Made by a program: the position numbers and the translations under genes. A stretch of DNA of 64,000 nucleotides, taken from the NCBI RefSeq assembly GCF_900109075.1, contig NZ_FNYS01000011.1, positions 61,115 to 125,114 on the forward strand, given 5' to 3'. The notes beneath the pieces were generated by a model. The model saw only the letters and a list, made by a program, of their open reading frames with translations, was not told where the DNA came from and made no database searches. Source of the DNA: Myroides marinus (GTDB lineage Bacteria > Bacteroidota > Bacteroidia > Flavobacteriales > Flavobacteriaceae). Shown one piece after another: positions 54,849-63,702 of the stretch. Positions within the stretch are counted from its first letter, which is position 1. Each line of letters begins with the position of its first letter.

Positions 54849-55799
54849 ATGAGAATATTAGCGAATGATGGTATCCCAGAGGAAGTAAAGAATGACCTGG
54901 AGGGATTAGGGTTTGAAGTAAAAGAAGTGCGTGTAGCTCACGAACAATTAGTTAATTATACTAGTAAAAATGAAATAGAGGTACTGTTATTACAACAGGG
55001 AACTCTTCTAAATAAAAAGATGATAGATGAACTATCTCATCTAAAAGCTATTGTATTTGCAGGTACGCAGATAGACCTAGAGATAATCGATTATATCAAG
55101 GGATGTGGTATAAAAGCGATATGGGCAGAGGAAGCATTGTCTAATGCTACAGCAGAGTTGGTATTTGCACATTTGTTTTCAGGATGTCGATTACTACAAG
55201 AGTCGAACCGCAATATGCCTTTAGAAGGGGATGCTAGCTTTAAGTCTCTACAACAGTCTTACAGTAGTGGTATCGAGTTAGCGGGCAAAACTTTAGGTAT
55301 AATCGGGTTAAATGCAGCAGGAGAGAAAGTAGCACAGAAAGCATTGGCATTAGGAATGAATGTATTGTATACAGATACATCTGTACCAGATATTAAAGCA
55401 GACTTCGTGTTGCCTAATGGTATTCACTTTAGAGTTGATTTAGAGTCTATTGATATGCATCGACTATTACATGATTCGCATTTTATCACTATCCATACGA
55501 AGCATTATCAAAAATATATCTTGAATAAAGAGTCATTTAACCATGCTCATAATTTGATAGGAGTAATAAATTGTGCTTATCCTGAGGCTGTTAATGAAGT
55601 AGATTTAGTTGATGTAATCAATGCTGAATCTATCTTGTTTGCAGGGATTGACCGCTTCGAGGAGGAGCCTCATCCTGCAATACAAGTATTGATGCAACCA
55701 GCTTTCTCTCTATCTCCAAATATCAATGGAGCTACGGATGAAAGTAAAGTGTTAATATGGGATGAAATTTTTGAAAAAATTCAAGTTTTGAGAAAATAA
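54849..55799 (+). CDS. SerA-like D-2-hydroxyacid dehydrogenase homologue, probably catalytically inactive
   Basis: 316 residues, clearly of 3-phosphoglycerate dehydrogenase descent: MRILANDGIPEEVKN, SNATAELVFAHLFSG, NRNMPLEGDASFK and ELAGKTLGIIGL are SerA-like. The active site is eroded. Catalytic Arg (usually NCARGG) is Tyr244 in NCAYPE; catalytic His (usually TPHIG) is Asn291 in SPNING; the nucleotide loop GxGxxG reads G153-L-N-A-A-G158. Only the Glu of the triad remains, as Glu273 in EEEP. The frame is fully open, so it is not a simple pseudogene. It may be regulatory, or bind a changed ligand. serA activity may be encoded elsewhere. Confidence 0.85.
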   Translation: MRILANDGIPEEVKNDLEGLGFEVKEVRVAHEQLVNYTSKNEIEVLLLQQGTLLNKKMIDELSHLKAIVFAGTQIDLEIIDYIKGCGIKAIWAEEALSNATAELVFAHLFSGCRLLQESNRNMPLEGDASFKSLQQSYSSGIELAGKTLGIIGLNAAGEKVAQKALALGMNVLYTDTSVPDIKADFVLPNGIHFRVDLESIDMHRLLHDSHFITIHTKHYQKYILNKESFNHAHNLIGVINCAYPEAVNEVDLVDVINAESILFAGIDRFEEEPHPAIQVLMQPAFSLSPNINGATDESKVLIWDEIFEKIQVLRK

Positions 55800-55831
55800 T
55801 TGACTAGTTTTATCATTCAAAAAATAAAACT

Positions 55832-56308
55832 ATGTTAGAGCAAATTACAAAACTAGTAGAACAAATTAGTTCTAGTGAAGTAGCTAAAGGAGGAATTACT
55901 TCTGAGCTTACAGGTGCAATCACAAAAGAAACTGGAGACAGTATCATTAACGGATTAAAAGACAGCGTGAGTGCTGGAGATATCAGTGGATTGACAAACT
56001 TATTATCAGGTCAAGCTTCTAATATTGCCTCAAATCCTATTGTTACAGGTATGATCGGTAACTTAGTAAGTGGATTAGTAGGTAAGTTAGGTCTGTCTGA
56101 AGGTGTAGCTGGTAGCTTCGCTAATGGTGTAGTACCTCAGGTTATATCTGCTATCGTGGCTAAAATACAAGGAGGAGAATCAGGATTTGATTTATCTTCT
56201 ATCATGGGTAGTTTAGGTCAAGGTGGAGCAGGTGACTTATTAGGATCTCTATTAGGAGGAAAAGAAGGATTAGGTGGAGCAATTGACAAATTGAAAGGAT
56301 TGTTCTAG
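55832..56308 (+). CDS. Gly/Ser-rich small protein, DUF937-like
   Basis: 158 residues. N-terminal helices (MLEQITKLVEQISSSEVAKG) lead to repeated helical segments with Gly-Gly breaks such as SGLVGKLGLSEG, MGSLGQGGAGDLLGSLLGG and KEGLGG. This recalls DUF937 proteins, but the match is by composition only. No signal peptide. It follows the serC locus at 32 bases and ends at a strong terminator. Function unknown. Confidence 0.72.
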   Translation: MLEQITKLVEQISSSEVAKGGITSELTGAITKETGDSIINGLKDSVSAGDISGLTNLLSGQASNIASNPIVTGMIGNLVSGLVGKLGLSEGVAGSFANGVVPQVISAIVAKIQGGESGFDLSSIMGSLGQGGAGDLLGSLLGGKEGLGGAIDKLKGLF

Positions 56309-56331
56309 TCTACATAACGTATTAGTATTAA

Positions 56332-56366
56332 GGCGATTATTCATATAATGAATAATCGCCTTTTTT
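56332..56366 (+). terminator. Terminator of the serC locus
   Basis: A 13-bp perfect stem, GGCGATTATTCAT with its complement, 3-base loop and T-run. Confidence 0.93.
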
Positions 56367-56370
56367 ATTT

Positions 56371-56463
56371 ATTTAGATTGTTTAAAAATAATTATTCTCA
56401 TAACTTGATTTTATGTTAAGTTTTACTATATATTTGCAACTATATAAAATTAGTCTAAATAAT
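56371..56463 (+). promoter_or_regulatory. Promoter of the TonB receptor operon with possible Fur sites
   Basis: TATATTTG (56429-56436) is a consensus -7 box. Two sequences resemble flavobacterial Fur-type sites: ATTTAGATTGTTTAAAAAT (56371-56389) upstream, and ATTAGTCTAAATAAT (56449-56463) just after the start site. Iron repression fits the genes that follow, but the site match is approximate. Confidence 0.45.
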
Positions 56464-56680
56464 AATTAGTTGTTGTTTTTTGGCAATGATTTGATTGTTA
56501 TAGGATTATGTAGTGAGGTTAGTAATAGAGTTAATTATGAAATATATAAATAGCTGTTAAATATTTGAGTAGCAAGTAAGGGATATACTTGTGAGTTGTT
56601 TACTAGTCAAATATTCAATCTATAGCAATCAAAAGGTGTTGTAATAATGTATATCGAACCTTTTGGAAAAGTAATCTTAA
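56464..56680 (+). promoter_or_regulatory. Long 5' leader of the TonB receptor mRNA
   Basis: The promoter predicts a leader of about 240 bases. Its end holds an 8-bp perfect inverted repeat, CAAAAGGT (56630-56637) with ACCTTTTG (56658-56665), 15 bases before the start codon. No known riboswitch core is seen. Confidence 0.4.
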
Positions 56681-59041
56681 ATGAAAAAATACATACTACT
56701 TACGTTCTTTCTTTTTATGAACCTTTTAAGTAATGCTCAGAGTAAAGGGTATTCTATAAAAGGGAGAGTGTTAGATGATAAAAATGTACCCATAAGCTAC
56801 GCTACTGTAGTGGGAGTGTCATCTAATGCATCTACACAGACTGATGAACAAGGGAACTTCGTTCTTTGGGTTCCTACAACTAAGGAAACAGTCGAAATAA
56901 GCTTTATGGGATATAATGCTTATAAGACTAATGTCACTATCGAAGATGGAAATAGCAAGACGCTATCCGTAAAATTAAAAGAAGAAAAGCAGCAATTAGG
57001 TGAAATCAATATCACTGCAAAAAGTGCAATAGAGAAAACTCGCCAGAGTGCTTATACTGTAAATGCTGTAGATGTAAAAGCATTAGCTAATACAGTGTCT
57101 GATGTCAATCAAATCCTAAATAGGAGTGCTGGTGTAAGAGTCAGAGAAGAAGGAGGATTAGGATCAAACTTTAATTTCGCACTAAACGGTTTTAGTGGAA
57201 ATCAGATAAAATTTTATTTAGATGGTATTCCTTTAGAGGGGGTAGGTTCATCTTTTCAGTTGAACAATATTCCTGTGAATATGATCGAACGCATCGAGAT
57301 TTATAAAGGTGTGGTACCTATTAGTTTAGGAGGAGATGCTTTAGGAGGTGCGTTAAACATTATTACTAAGAATACTAAACGCAAGTACCTAGATGCTACA
57401 GTGTCTTATGGTTCATTTAATACAGTACGTTCTTCTGTAAATATGGGGATGACTACTGATAGTGGATACAAGTTACAGTTAAATGCATACCAGAATTACT
57501 CTGACAATGATTATAAAGTGAATGTAGATGTACATGACTTTAATACAGGAGTATTAACGCCTAAACGAGTAAGTCGCTTTCACGATCGTTATCACAATGA
57601 GGGAATTGTATTAAAAGGAGGTATGGTGAATAAGTGGTATGCTGATGAGCTATTATTCGGTATAACTTTAGGAAAGAACTATAATCAGATCCAAACAGGG
57701 AATAGAATGGAGGAGGTGTATGGAGGACGATTTACTAAAGGTGATTTAATCTTGCCTAGTCTTAGCTATACCAAACGTGATTTCTTAGTAGAAAATTTAA
57801 ATGTGTCTGTGAATGCTAACTACAATCTTGGGAGTGAGCAGTCTGTAGATACGTTAAATAGACTATATAATTGGGATGGGGATTATATCATTAAGAATAC
57901 ACTAAAGAAAGAAGGAGGAGAGATAGAGCGTAGAAGGTTTAAATATAAGAACAACAATGGTTCTGTAATCGCTAATGCTAATTATGCTCTGACAGAACAT
58001 CACTCATTCGCTGTTAATTATAATCTATCTCTATTTAATAGAAAAGGAGAAGACTTATTAGATTCTACTTTAAAGAATAATAATCTGCCTAAGAAATCTA
58101 ATAAGGCTGTATTAGGATTTAGCTATCAGTATACTCACGATGATCGATGGAATACAATTTTATTCTTAAAGAAATATTTTCAATACAATTATTCAGAGCG
58201 ATACTATAACGAGACTTACTTCAAGCAAGATAATAAACAGAATTTTACTGGATATGGGGTAGCTACGGCGTATAATATCTTACCTGATCTACAAGTAAAA
58301 GGTTCGTTTGAGCATAGCATTCGTATGCCTGAGGCTTATGAAATGTTCGGTGATGAGGTAAACCTTGCTTCTAATTATAATCTGAAACCTGAGTCTAGTA
58401 ATAACTTTAACCTTGGAGTACAATACGGTTTTAAGATCAATGAGGTAAATCACTTTAAGATAGAGGCGAACTATCTATATCGAAAAGCTACTGATTATAT
58501 CAAAGAGGAAGTAAATACAGGTAATGGTTCGGCTGCCCAAAAAGTAAATAGAAACATTGGTGGTGTATTAGTGAAATCTTTTGATGGAGAAATAAGATAT
58601 ACGTATAAAGACTTTTTCTCTTTAATGGCTAACGTTACTTATCAAGATATCTTAAATGATATCAAGTATGAAAATAACTCTACAGAGGTAAGTGCTCTAT
58701 ATAGAGATAGGGTTGCAAATATCCCATACTTATATGGTAATGGAATGGTGTCATTAAACTTTAAGGAGGTGTTCGGGACAAAGAATAGTCTTCGTCTAGA
58801 TTATAATCTGATGTATGTACAGAAGTATTATCTATATGCTCCTAGTGTAGGTATAGCTAAATATAAGAGATATGTACCTGAGCAGTTCTCACAGGATATA
58901 AGTGTACACTATGCTATCAATAATGGAAAGTATAATGTAGCCGTAGAAGTGAAAAACTTAGCGAATAAAACATTATATGACAACTTTAGCCTTCAAAAAC
59001 CAAGTCGCTCAATTACTTTAAAATTGAGATATAACTTATAA
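56681..59041 (+). CDS. TonB-dependent outer-membrane receptor, probably for a siderophore
   Basis: 786 residues. Signal peptide ends near LSNAQ (about 20). A CarboxypepD_reg-like domain (about 24-100; YSIKGRVLDDKNVPISYATV) precedes the plug (about 115-230; NQILNRSAGVRVREEGG, IERIEIYKGVVPISLGGDALG) and a 22-strand barrel ending in aromatic-rich strands. The downstream DUF4374 lipoprotein is a frequent partner of siderophore receptors. Probably an iron-chelate importer; the exact ligand cannot be read from sequence. Confidence 0.9.
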   Translation: MKKYILLTFFLFMNLLSNAQSKGYSIKGRVLDDKNVPISYATVVGVSSNASTQTDEQGNFVLWVPTTKETVEISFMGYNAYKTNVTIEDGNSKTLSVKLKEEKQQLGEINITAKSAIEKTRQSAYTVNAVDVKALANTVSDVNQILNRSAGVRVREEGGLGSNFNFALNGFSGNQIKFYLDGIPLEGVGSSFQLNNIPVNMIERIEIYKGVVPISLGGDALGGALNIITKNTKRKYLDATVSYGSFNTVRSSVNMGMTTDSGYKLQLNAYQNYSDNDYKVNVDVHDFNTGVLTPKRVSRFHDRYHNEGIVLKGGMVNKWYADELLFGITLGKNYNQIQTGNRMEEVYGGRFTKGDLILPSLSYTKRDFLVENLNVSVNANYNLGSEQSVDTLNRLYNWDGDYIIKNTLKKEGGEIERRRFKYKNNNGSVIANANYALTEHHSFAVNYNLSLFNRKGEDLLDSTLKNNNLPKKSNKAVLGFSYQYTHDDRWNTILFLKKYFQYNYSERYYNETYFKQDNKQNFTGYGVATAYNILPDLQVKGSFEHSIRMPEAYEMFGDEVNLASNYNLKPESSNNFNLGVQYGFKINEVNHFKIEANYLYRKATDYIKEEVNTGNGSAAQKVNRNIGGVLVKSFDGEIRYTYKDFFSLMANVTYQDILNDIKYENNSTEVSALYRDRVANIPYLYGNGMVSLNFKEVFGTKNSLRLDYNLMYVQKYYLYAPSVGIAKYKRYVPEQFSQDISVHYAINNGKYNVAVEVKNLANKTLYDNFSLQKPSRSITLKLRYNL

Positions 59042-59064
59042 ATAAAAACCATAATTAATATATC

Positions 59065-60282
59065 ATGAATATCATAAAAAAAACACTAGGAGTATTATCT
59101 CTTGCTTTAATCGCATCATGTAGTAGTGATGACAATTCTGGACCTAAAGAACCTACAACACCTCCTGAGGGTGGTAAGGCTAGCTCTTATGTATTTGTAG
59201 TTAATTCATTAACAGGACAAGAAGGAGGAACTAAATATATTGCTACTGCAAAAACACTTACTGAAGGAGTAGTGAAAATTGATAAGAATAATGGTATAGA
59301 GACTGATTCATATTCATTCTTTGTTCAAAACAATCAATTAATGGCTGCTGTATATGGATTTACAGGACAAAGCCCATTGACTTTCTATAGTTTAAATAAA
59401 CAAAATGAGATTGTACAGGGGACTAAATTAGCTACTGAGACTATAGGAAGCTATGGAAATATTGGAAATACTGAAGTAGTTAATGCTACATTAGGAGGTA
59501 ACTTATTTACTATAAACACAGAGTTAAAGCAAATGACTCATAAAGGGGCAGTTGATTTTGATAAATTAAAGTACAAAGATGAAGAAGCAGGTGGACGTGA
59601 TTTAAATGGTGTGTTCGCTGTAGGTACGGATAAAATATATATTCCTTATTCTGTATCTCCTAAAGAAGGAGATACTAAATACAGAGAGAATACTTTTATT
59701 GCAGTAGTAGATTATCCTAGTCTTAAGGTTAGTAAAACGATTATAGATGATAGAACTGGTCTTATAGGAAGCTGGTTTGGTATGAATGGTATTCAACAAG
59801 TAGAGGACGGATCTGTGTATGCATGGTCTCCAGCAGAGAAGTCTAAGAATCCTTCTGCATTTATTAGAATTAAGAATCACGAAATTGACAAAGGATATTT
59901 CTTTGATGTACAGAAAGCTTCAGGAGGATATAAATTATCTCGTGCTGAGTACATCGGAGGTAATGATTTCTTAGTGAGTTTCTTCGTTGATAAAAATATT
60001 CAAAGTACTTGGTCAGGTGTTACTAAGTTAGCAATAGTTAACGTATCTACTAAATCTATTAAGTGGATCGATACTATAGCAGAACATGAACAAATGGCAT
60101 ACAAACAAAAAATATACGTAGAGAAGGATAAGAAAACTGTACACTACGTAGCTAGAATAGACAAGACTAATCGTTTCCAAGTATATAATATTGATGTAGC
60201 TACAGGTATAGCTAAGAAAGGTATTACAATTGAGAATGCTAGTGATGTAACAGCTATCTCAAAATTGGAATCAGTACAATAG
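59065..60282 (+). CDS. DUF4374 domain lipoprotein
   Basis: 405 residues with a lipoprotein signal; the lipobox LIASC puts the acylated cysteine at residue 19, followed by SSDDN, which favours surface export in Bacteroidota. The rest is a predicted beta-propeller with repeats such as SYSFFVQNNQLMAAVYGFTG and KIYIPYSVSPKEGD. DUF4374 proteins usually accompany TonB siderophore receptors. Probably co-transcribed with the receptor (23-base gap). Confidence 0.87.
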   Translation: MNIIKKTLGVLSLALIASCSSDDNSGPKEPTTPPEGGKASSYVFVVNSLTGQEGGTKYIATAKTLTEGVVKIDKNNGIETDSYSFFVQNNQLMAAVYGFTGQSPLTFYSLNKQNEIVQGTKLATETIGSYGNIGNTEVVNATLGGNLFTINTELKQMTHKGAVDFDKLKYKDEEAGGRDLNGVFAVGTDKIYIPYSVSPKEGDTKYRENTFIAVVDYPSLKVSKTIIDDRTGLIGSWFGMNGIQQVEDGSVYAWSPAEKSKNPSAFIRIKNHEIDKGYFFDVQKASGGYKLSRAEYIGGNDFLVSFFVDKNIQSTWSGVTKLAIVNVSTKSIKWIDTIAEHEQMAYKQKIYVEKDKKTVHYVARIDKTNRFQVYNIDVATGIAKKGITIENASDVTAISKLESVQ

Positions 60283-60372
60283 TAAATATTTTTCTACTTT
60301 GATTTAAGTACATTTTTTGCATTAGTTAGCGTTAATGAATTAGAAAAACATTGTGTTTAATGAGTTTTTTGA

Positions 60373-60408
60373 AGCAGTAATTACCTATAGGTAGTTACTG
60401 CTTTTTTT
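60373..60408 (+). terminator. Terminator of the TonB receptor operon
   Basis: A 13-bp stem with one wobble, AGCAGTAATTACC with GGTAGTTACTGCT, loop TATA, T-run. Confidence 0.88.
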
Positions 60409-60439
60409 GTACCTTGTATAGATAAGAATGAAAGTATAG

Positions 60440-61153
60440 ATGAATAATAAATTATTGATTAGTGATTTCTTGCAGTTTCTAAAGAAACCAAATCTAGAGG
60501 GATTATCTATTTCTAAAAGTGAGAAAGTAATACGTACTGTTAGATTGTGGATTATTAGTTTAATCGCAATAATCTTGTTGCGTGGTATAGCAGAGACGAT
60601 AGTAGAAATCCCGTTACCTGATATGTTTGAGGATTTCTTTGATAATATTGGTGTGTGGGGATTTGTTGGATTTGTAGTTATTCTAGGGCCTTTATTAGAA
60701 GAAATTACCTTTCGTTCTGCATTGCGATTTAGAGTATCTTATCTCTTAATTTCGTTTATACTTATTACAGTCTATGTTTTAAGCATTATCATGAGACAGA
60801 ATGAATCGTTGGTTCTTGGATTTGGTATTGTAGCTGTACTATTGTTTGCTGCGTTGGTTTATGCCTTAAGTCAAAAGCCTATTGAATCAAAGGCTTTCTA
60901 TAGTAGATACTATCCTTATGTATTTTATTTTATAGCTATTTTATTTGGCTATATCCATATCGGGAACTTTGAAGAATTCAGCTTAAAATTACTTCTATTG
61001 TCGCCTTTAATTGTTCTACCTCAATTTATATTAGGAGTATCTTTAGGGTATATAAGAGTGCGTTTTGGGTTTTGGTATGCTGTATTCTTTCATGTATTGA
61101 ATAATGGTATAATGACAGCTTTGTTTTTCTCAGGAGGAGGTTTTATAGAATAA
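60440..61153 (+). CDS. CPBP family intramembrane glutamic/metalloprotease
   Basis: 237 residues and about six or seven helices. The CAAX-protease/bacteriocin-processing motif is complete: EEITFR gives Glu87-Glu88 and Arg92, then His173 in FGYIHIGN, and His218 with Asn222 in FHVLNN. Members cleave membrane substrates or process prenylated or bacteriocin peptides. No bacteriocin gene is nearby, so the substrate is unknown. Confidence 0.9.
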   Translation: MNNKLLISDFLQFLKKPNLEGLSISKSEKVIRTVRLWIISLIAIILLRGIAETIVEIPLPDMFEDFFDNIGVWGFVGFVVILGPLLEEITFRSALRFRVSYLLISFILITVYVLSIIMRQNESLVLGFGIVAVLLFAALVYALSQKPIESKAFYSRYYPYVFYFIAILFGYIHIGNFEEFSLKLLLLSPLIVLPQFILGVSLGYIRVRFGFWYAVFFHVLNNGIMTALFFSGGGFIE

Positions 61154-61189
61154 GATTCGATTTTATTTTCTCTCATTTTGGTTAAATAT

Positions 61190-61214
61190 CCTATTGTAGA
61201 ATCTGGATTTAACA
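61190..61214 (+). repeat. Partial copy of the dispersed repeat
   Basis: GAATCTGGATTTAA (61199-61212) matches one end of the repeat unit seen at 23885-23899; only half of the unit is present. Confidence 0.35.
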
Positions 61215-61279
61215 GTAATAGACTAGTACTGTTTTATTGAAATAATTATCTTTGAGATATAATATTAATATATTGAGTT

Positions 61280-61747
61280 ATGAATAGTGTACATTGGCAT
61301 ACAAAAGCATTTGATGAATTAACCGTAAATGAGTTATACGATATAATGCGTTTGCGTACAGATGTATTCGTCGTAGAACAGAATTGTCCATATCCTGAAT
61401 TAGATGGTAAGGATAAAAAGTGTTTACACATCTATGCAACGAAGCTAGATCAAGTAGTAGCATGTGCTCGTATAGTACCTCCAGGACTTAGTTATCCAGA
61501 GATAGCTATCGGTAGAGTAGCTGTACATGCAGATTACCGCAAAGATGGTTATGGTCGCATATTAATGCAACACGCTATAGATAAAATAGAAGAGGAGTTC
61601 GGAGCTCAAGATATTCAGATAGGCGCACAGTGTTACTTGAAGAAGTTCTATGGCTCATTTGGATTTGAACCTTCTTCTGATGAGTATTTAGAAGATGGTA
61701 TTTCTCACGTAGATATGATCAGAAAGGAATCAGAGTATAATAGATAA
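61280..61747 (+). CDS. GNAT family N-acetyltransferase, ElaA-like
   Basis: 155 residues. Early residues WHTKAFDELTVNELYDIMRL and RTDVFVVEQNCPYPELDGKD are the ElaA pattern. The acetyl-CoA-binding loop is RKDGYGR in the motif AIGRVAVHADYRKDGYGRIL. Cytosolic enzyme; ElaA substrates are not known. Confidence 0.9.
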   Translation: MNSVHWHTKAFDELTVNELYDIMRLRTDVFVVEQNCPYPELDGKDKKCLHIYATKLDQVVACARIVPPGLSYPEIAIGRVAVHADYRKDGYGRILMQHAIDKIEEEFGAQDIQIGAQCYLKKFYGSFGFEPSSDEYLEDGISHVDMIRKESEYNR

Positions 61748-61749
61748 TA

Positions 61750-61810
61750 TAAAACTTAGACCCCGCATTAGCCTAATACTGTGAGGTGGTAATGTGGAAT
61801 CAGGGATAAA
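61750..61810. repeat. Palindromic copy of the dispersed repeat
   Basis: Two inverted arms, 61750-61773 (with CCCCGCATTAGCC) and 61788-61810 (with GGTAATGTGGAATCAGGG), flank a 14-base loop. The arms match the ends of the MITE-like element at 23739-23899. Confidence 0.6.
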
Positions 61811-61815
61811 CAAAG

Positions 61816-61849
61816 ACGCCTTAGTTATTTAGACTAAGGCGTTTTTGTT
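61816..61849. terminator. Terminator between convergent GNAT and MATE genes
   Basis: A 10-bp stem, ACGCCTTAGT with its complement, 7-base loop, T-run on the plus strand. Confidence 0.85.
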
Positions 61850-63265
61850 TTATACTTTTTTCTGCTTCCACTTACCTCGTTTAAAGAGGATAAAGGCAAG
61901 AATGGCAATTAATATTTCTGCTGATGGTATGGCGATAAAGGCTCCTGTAGGTCCTAATTCAAAGTGATAAGTCATTACATAAGCAAAAGGAATCTGGAAC
62001 AACCAGAAACCTACGATATTGATAATAGTAGGCGTTATTGTATCACCAGCTCCGTTAAATGCGTTCATTAACGTCATACCTGCTCCATAGACTACAAAGC
62101 CAATGGCTCCGATGTACATAGCTTCTTTAGCTACTGCTTTAATAGCTTCATCAGTAGTGAAGAAAGAAGCTAGTATCTCTGCCATACTAAAGAATATGAT
62201 AGTTACGATAGCCATATAGATAACATTGTACTTAAGTGTAGCGAGTACTGATTTATATGCTTTATCAGGATTGTTATCTCCTAGATTTTGGCCTACTAAT
62301 GTTGATGCTGCATTACTTAATCCCCATGCTGGTAGTATGAAGAAAACTAGAAGCCTTAGACAGGTCAAGAAACCTGAAGAACCTATCTCACCTCCACTCT
62401 GCGCTACGATGCGTGCTAGTATTACCCAACTACAGGTAGAGATCATGTACTGTACCATACCAGGTACAGCTATCTTAGTGATGTTCCAGATCATGTCCCA
62501 CTGAAGTTTAAAGTATTTTAATTTTAGTTGGATTAGTGAATCTTTCTTAGATAGGTAATACAATTGATACACTACTCCCATACTGCGTCCTATAGCTGTA
62601 GAGTAGGCGGCTCCTTCTAAGCCCATCTCTGGGAATATCCACCATCCACGTACCATAATAGGACATAGGATGATATTGATAAGATTACCAAACCATAAAC
62701 TCTTCATGGCTACTGCTGCATTACCTGCTCCTCTGAAGATACCGTTGATTAAGAATAGTAACATAATAGATACACAGCTAGCTAATAGGATACGTGTATA
62801 TCCATATCCATATTCCGCTGATTCTTCTGAAGCCCCCATCCACAGTAACCAATCCTTAGCATATATAAAACCTAAGACGCTTAATATGATGGTAATAACA
62901 ATAGATATGGTGATGGCCTGTGCAGCATTCTGAGCAGCTTTTTCTCTATCTTTTTCTCCTATTCGTCTTGCTACTATAGCTGTAGCTGCCATACTAATCC
63001 CGATACAGATAGCGTAAATGATAGATAATAGAGATTCGGTAAGACCTACACTCTGTATGGCATAAGCACTTTCTTTTAGATGACCGACAAAGTATAAATC
63101 TACAAGTGCAAATACTGACTCCATTAGCATTTCAAACATCATAGGAATGGCTAATAGAAATACAGCTTTATTAATAGACATATTCGTTAAATCAAAGTTC
63201 TCACTAGAGAAAGATTGTTTAATAAGAGCGAATATTGAAGTCTTTTTATTTTGAGTTATTGACAT
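61850..63265 (-). CDS. MATE family efflux transporter (second of two in window)
   Basis: 471 residues with twelve helices. The family region AIPMMFEMLMESVFALVDLY in helix 1 and NAFNGAGDTITPTIINIVGF in the second half are characteristic, closer to the NorM/DinF branch than the first MATE. It has a hydrophilic N-terminal extension of about 35 residues. It exports drugs or metabolites by ion antiport; the substrate is unknown. Confidence 0.92.
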   Translation of the reverse strand: MSITQNKKTSIFALIKQSFSSENFDLTNMSINKAVFLLAIPMMFEMLMESVFALVDLYFVGHLKESAYAIQSVGLTESLLSIIYAICIGISMAATAIVARRIGEKDREKAAQNAAQAITISIVITIILSVLGFIYAKDWLLWMGASEESAEYGYGYTRILLASCVSIMLLFLINGIFRGAGNAAVAMKSLWFGNLINIILCPIMVRGWWIFPEMGLEGAAYSTAIGRSMGVVYQLYYLSKKDSLIQLKLKYFKLQWDMIWNITKIAVPGMVQYMISTCSWVILARIVAQSGGEIGSSGFLTCLRLLVFFILPAWGLSNAASTLVGQNLGDNNPDKAYKSVLATLKYNVIYMAIVTIIFFSMAEILASFFTTDEAIKAVAKEAMYIGAIGFVVYGAGMTLMNAFNGAGDTITPTIINIVGFWLFQIPFAYVMTYHFELGPTGAFIAIPSAEILIAILAFILFKRGKWKQKKV

Positions 63266-63702
63266 ATTATCAGATGTATCCTATTTAAAGGAATATAAGG
63301 AATCAAAGATAAGTGATTTAGGTATTTGGAATAAAGAGGTGAAGGGTTTTTATACGAATGGTTTTAGTTAGTAATTTTTGTTTATAAGTTGTTTTAAATC
63401 AGTTATTTAATTTTTGTAGTGTAAAATATTTGTATTTAAACTATTTATTTAGTTGTAAAACTAAATAAATAGTTGTTAGTTTGGGTATATGAATTTTTGT
63501 GTGTATTGTATAATGATTTATATGAATTGATTTGATATATTTATTAAATGTCATTTTTTGTTGAGTAGTTGTTTTTTATGTGCTTGATTTTAGAATTGAT
63601 TTGTTAATAAAATATTAGTGTCATAGTGTTTATATGTAACCTAAAAACAACTATTGAGTTATTAAATTAACTTCCGTATTTTAGTATCTTAAAATCAATA
63701 GT
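63266..63702. other. AT-rich intergenic region with a perfect 16-bp inverted repeat
   Basis: No gene is visible. AACTATTTATTTAGTT (63439-63454) and its exact complement (63459-63474) flank a GTAA loop. The left end of the insertion sequence must lie in the part after this, but I cannot place its terminal repeat with only one end in view. Confidence 0.5.
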
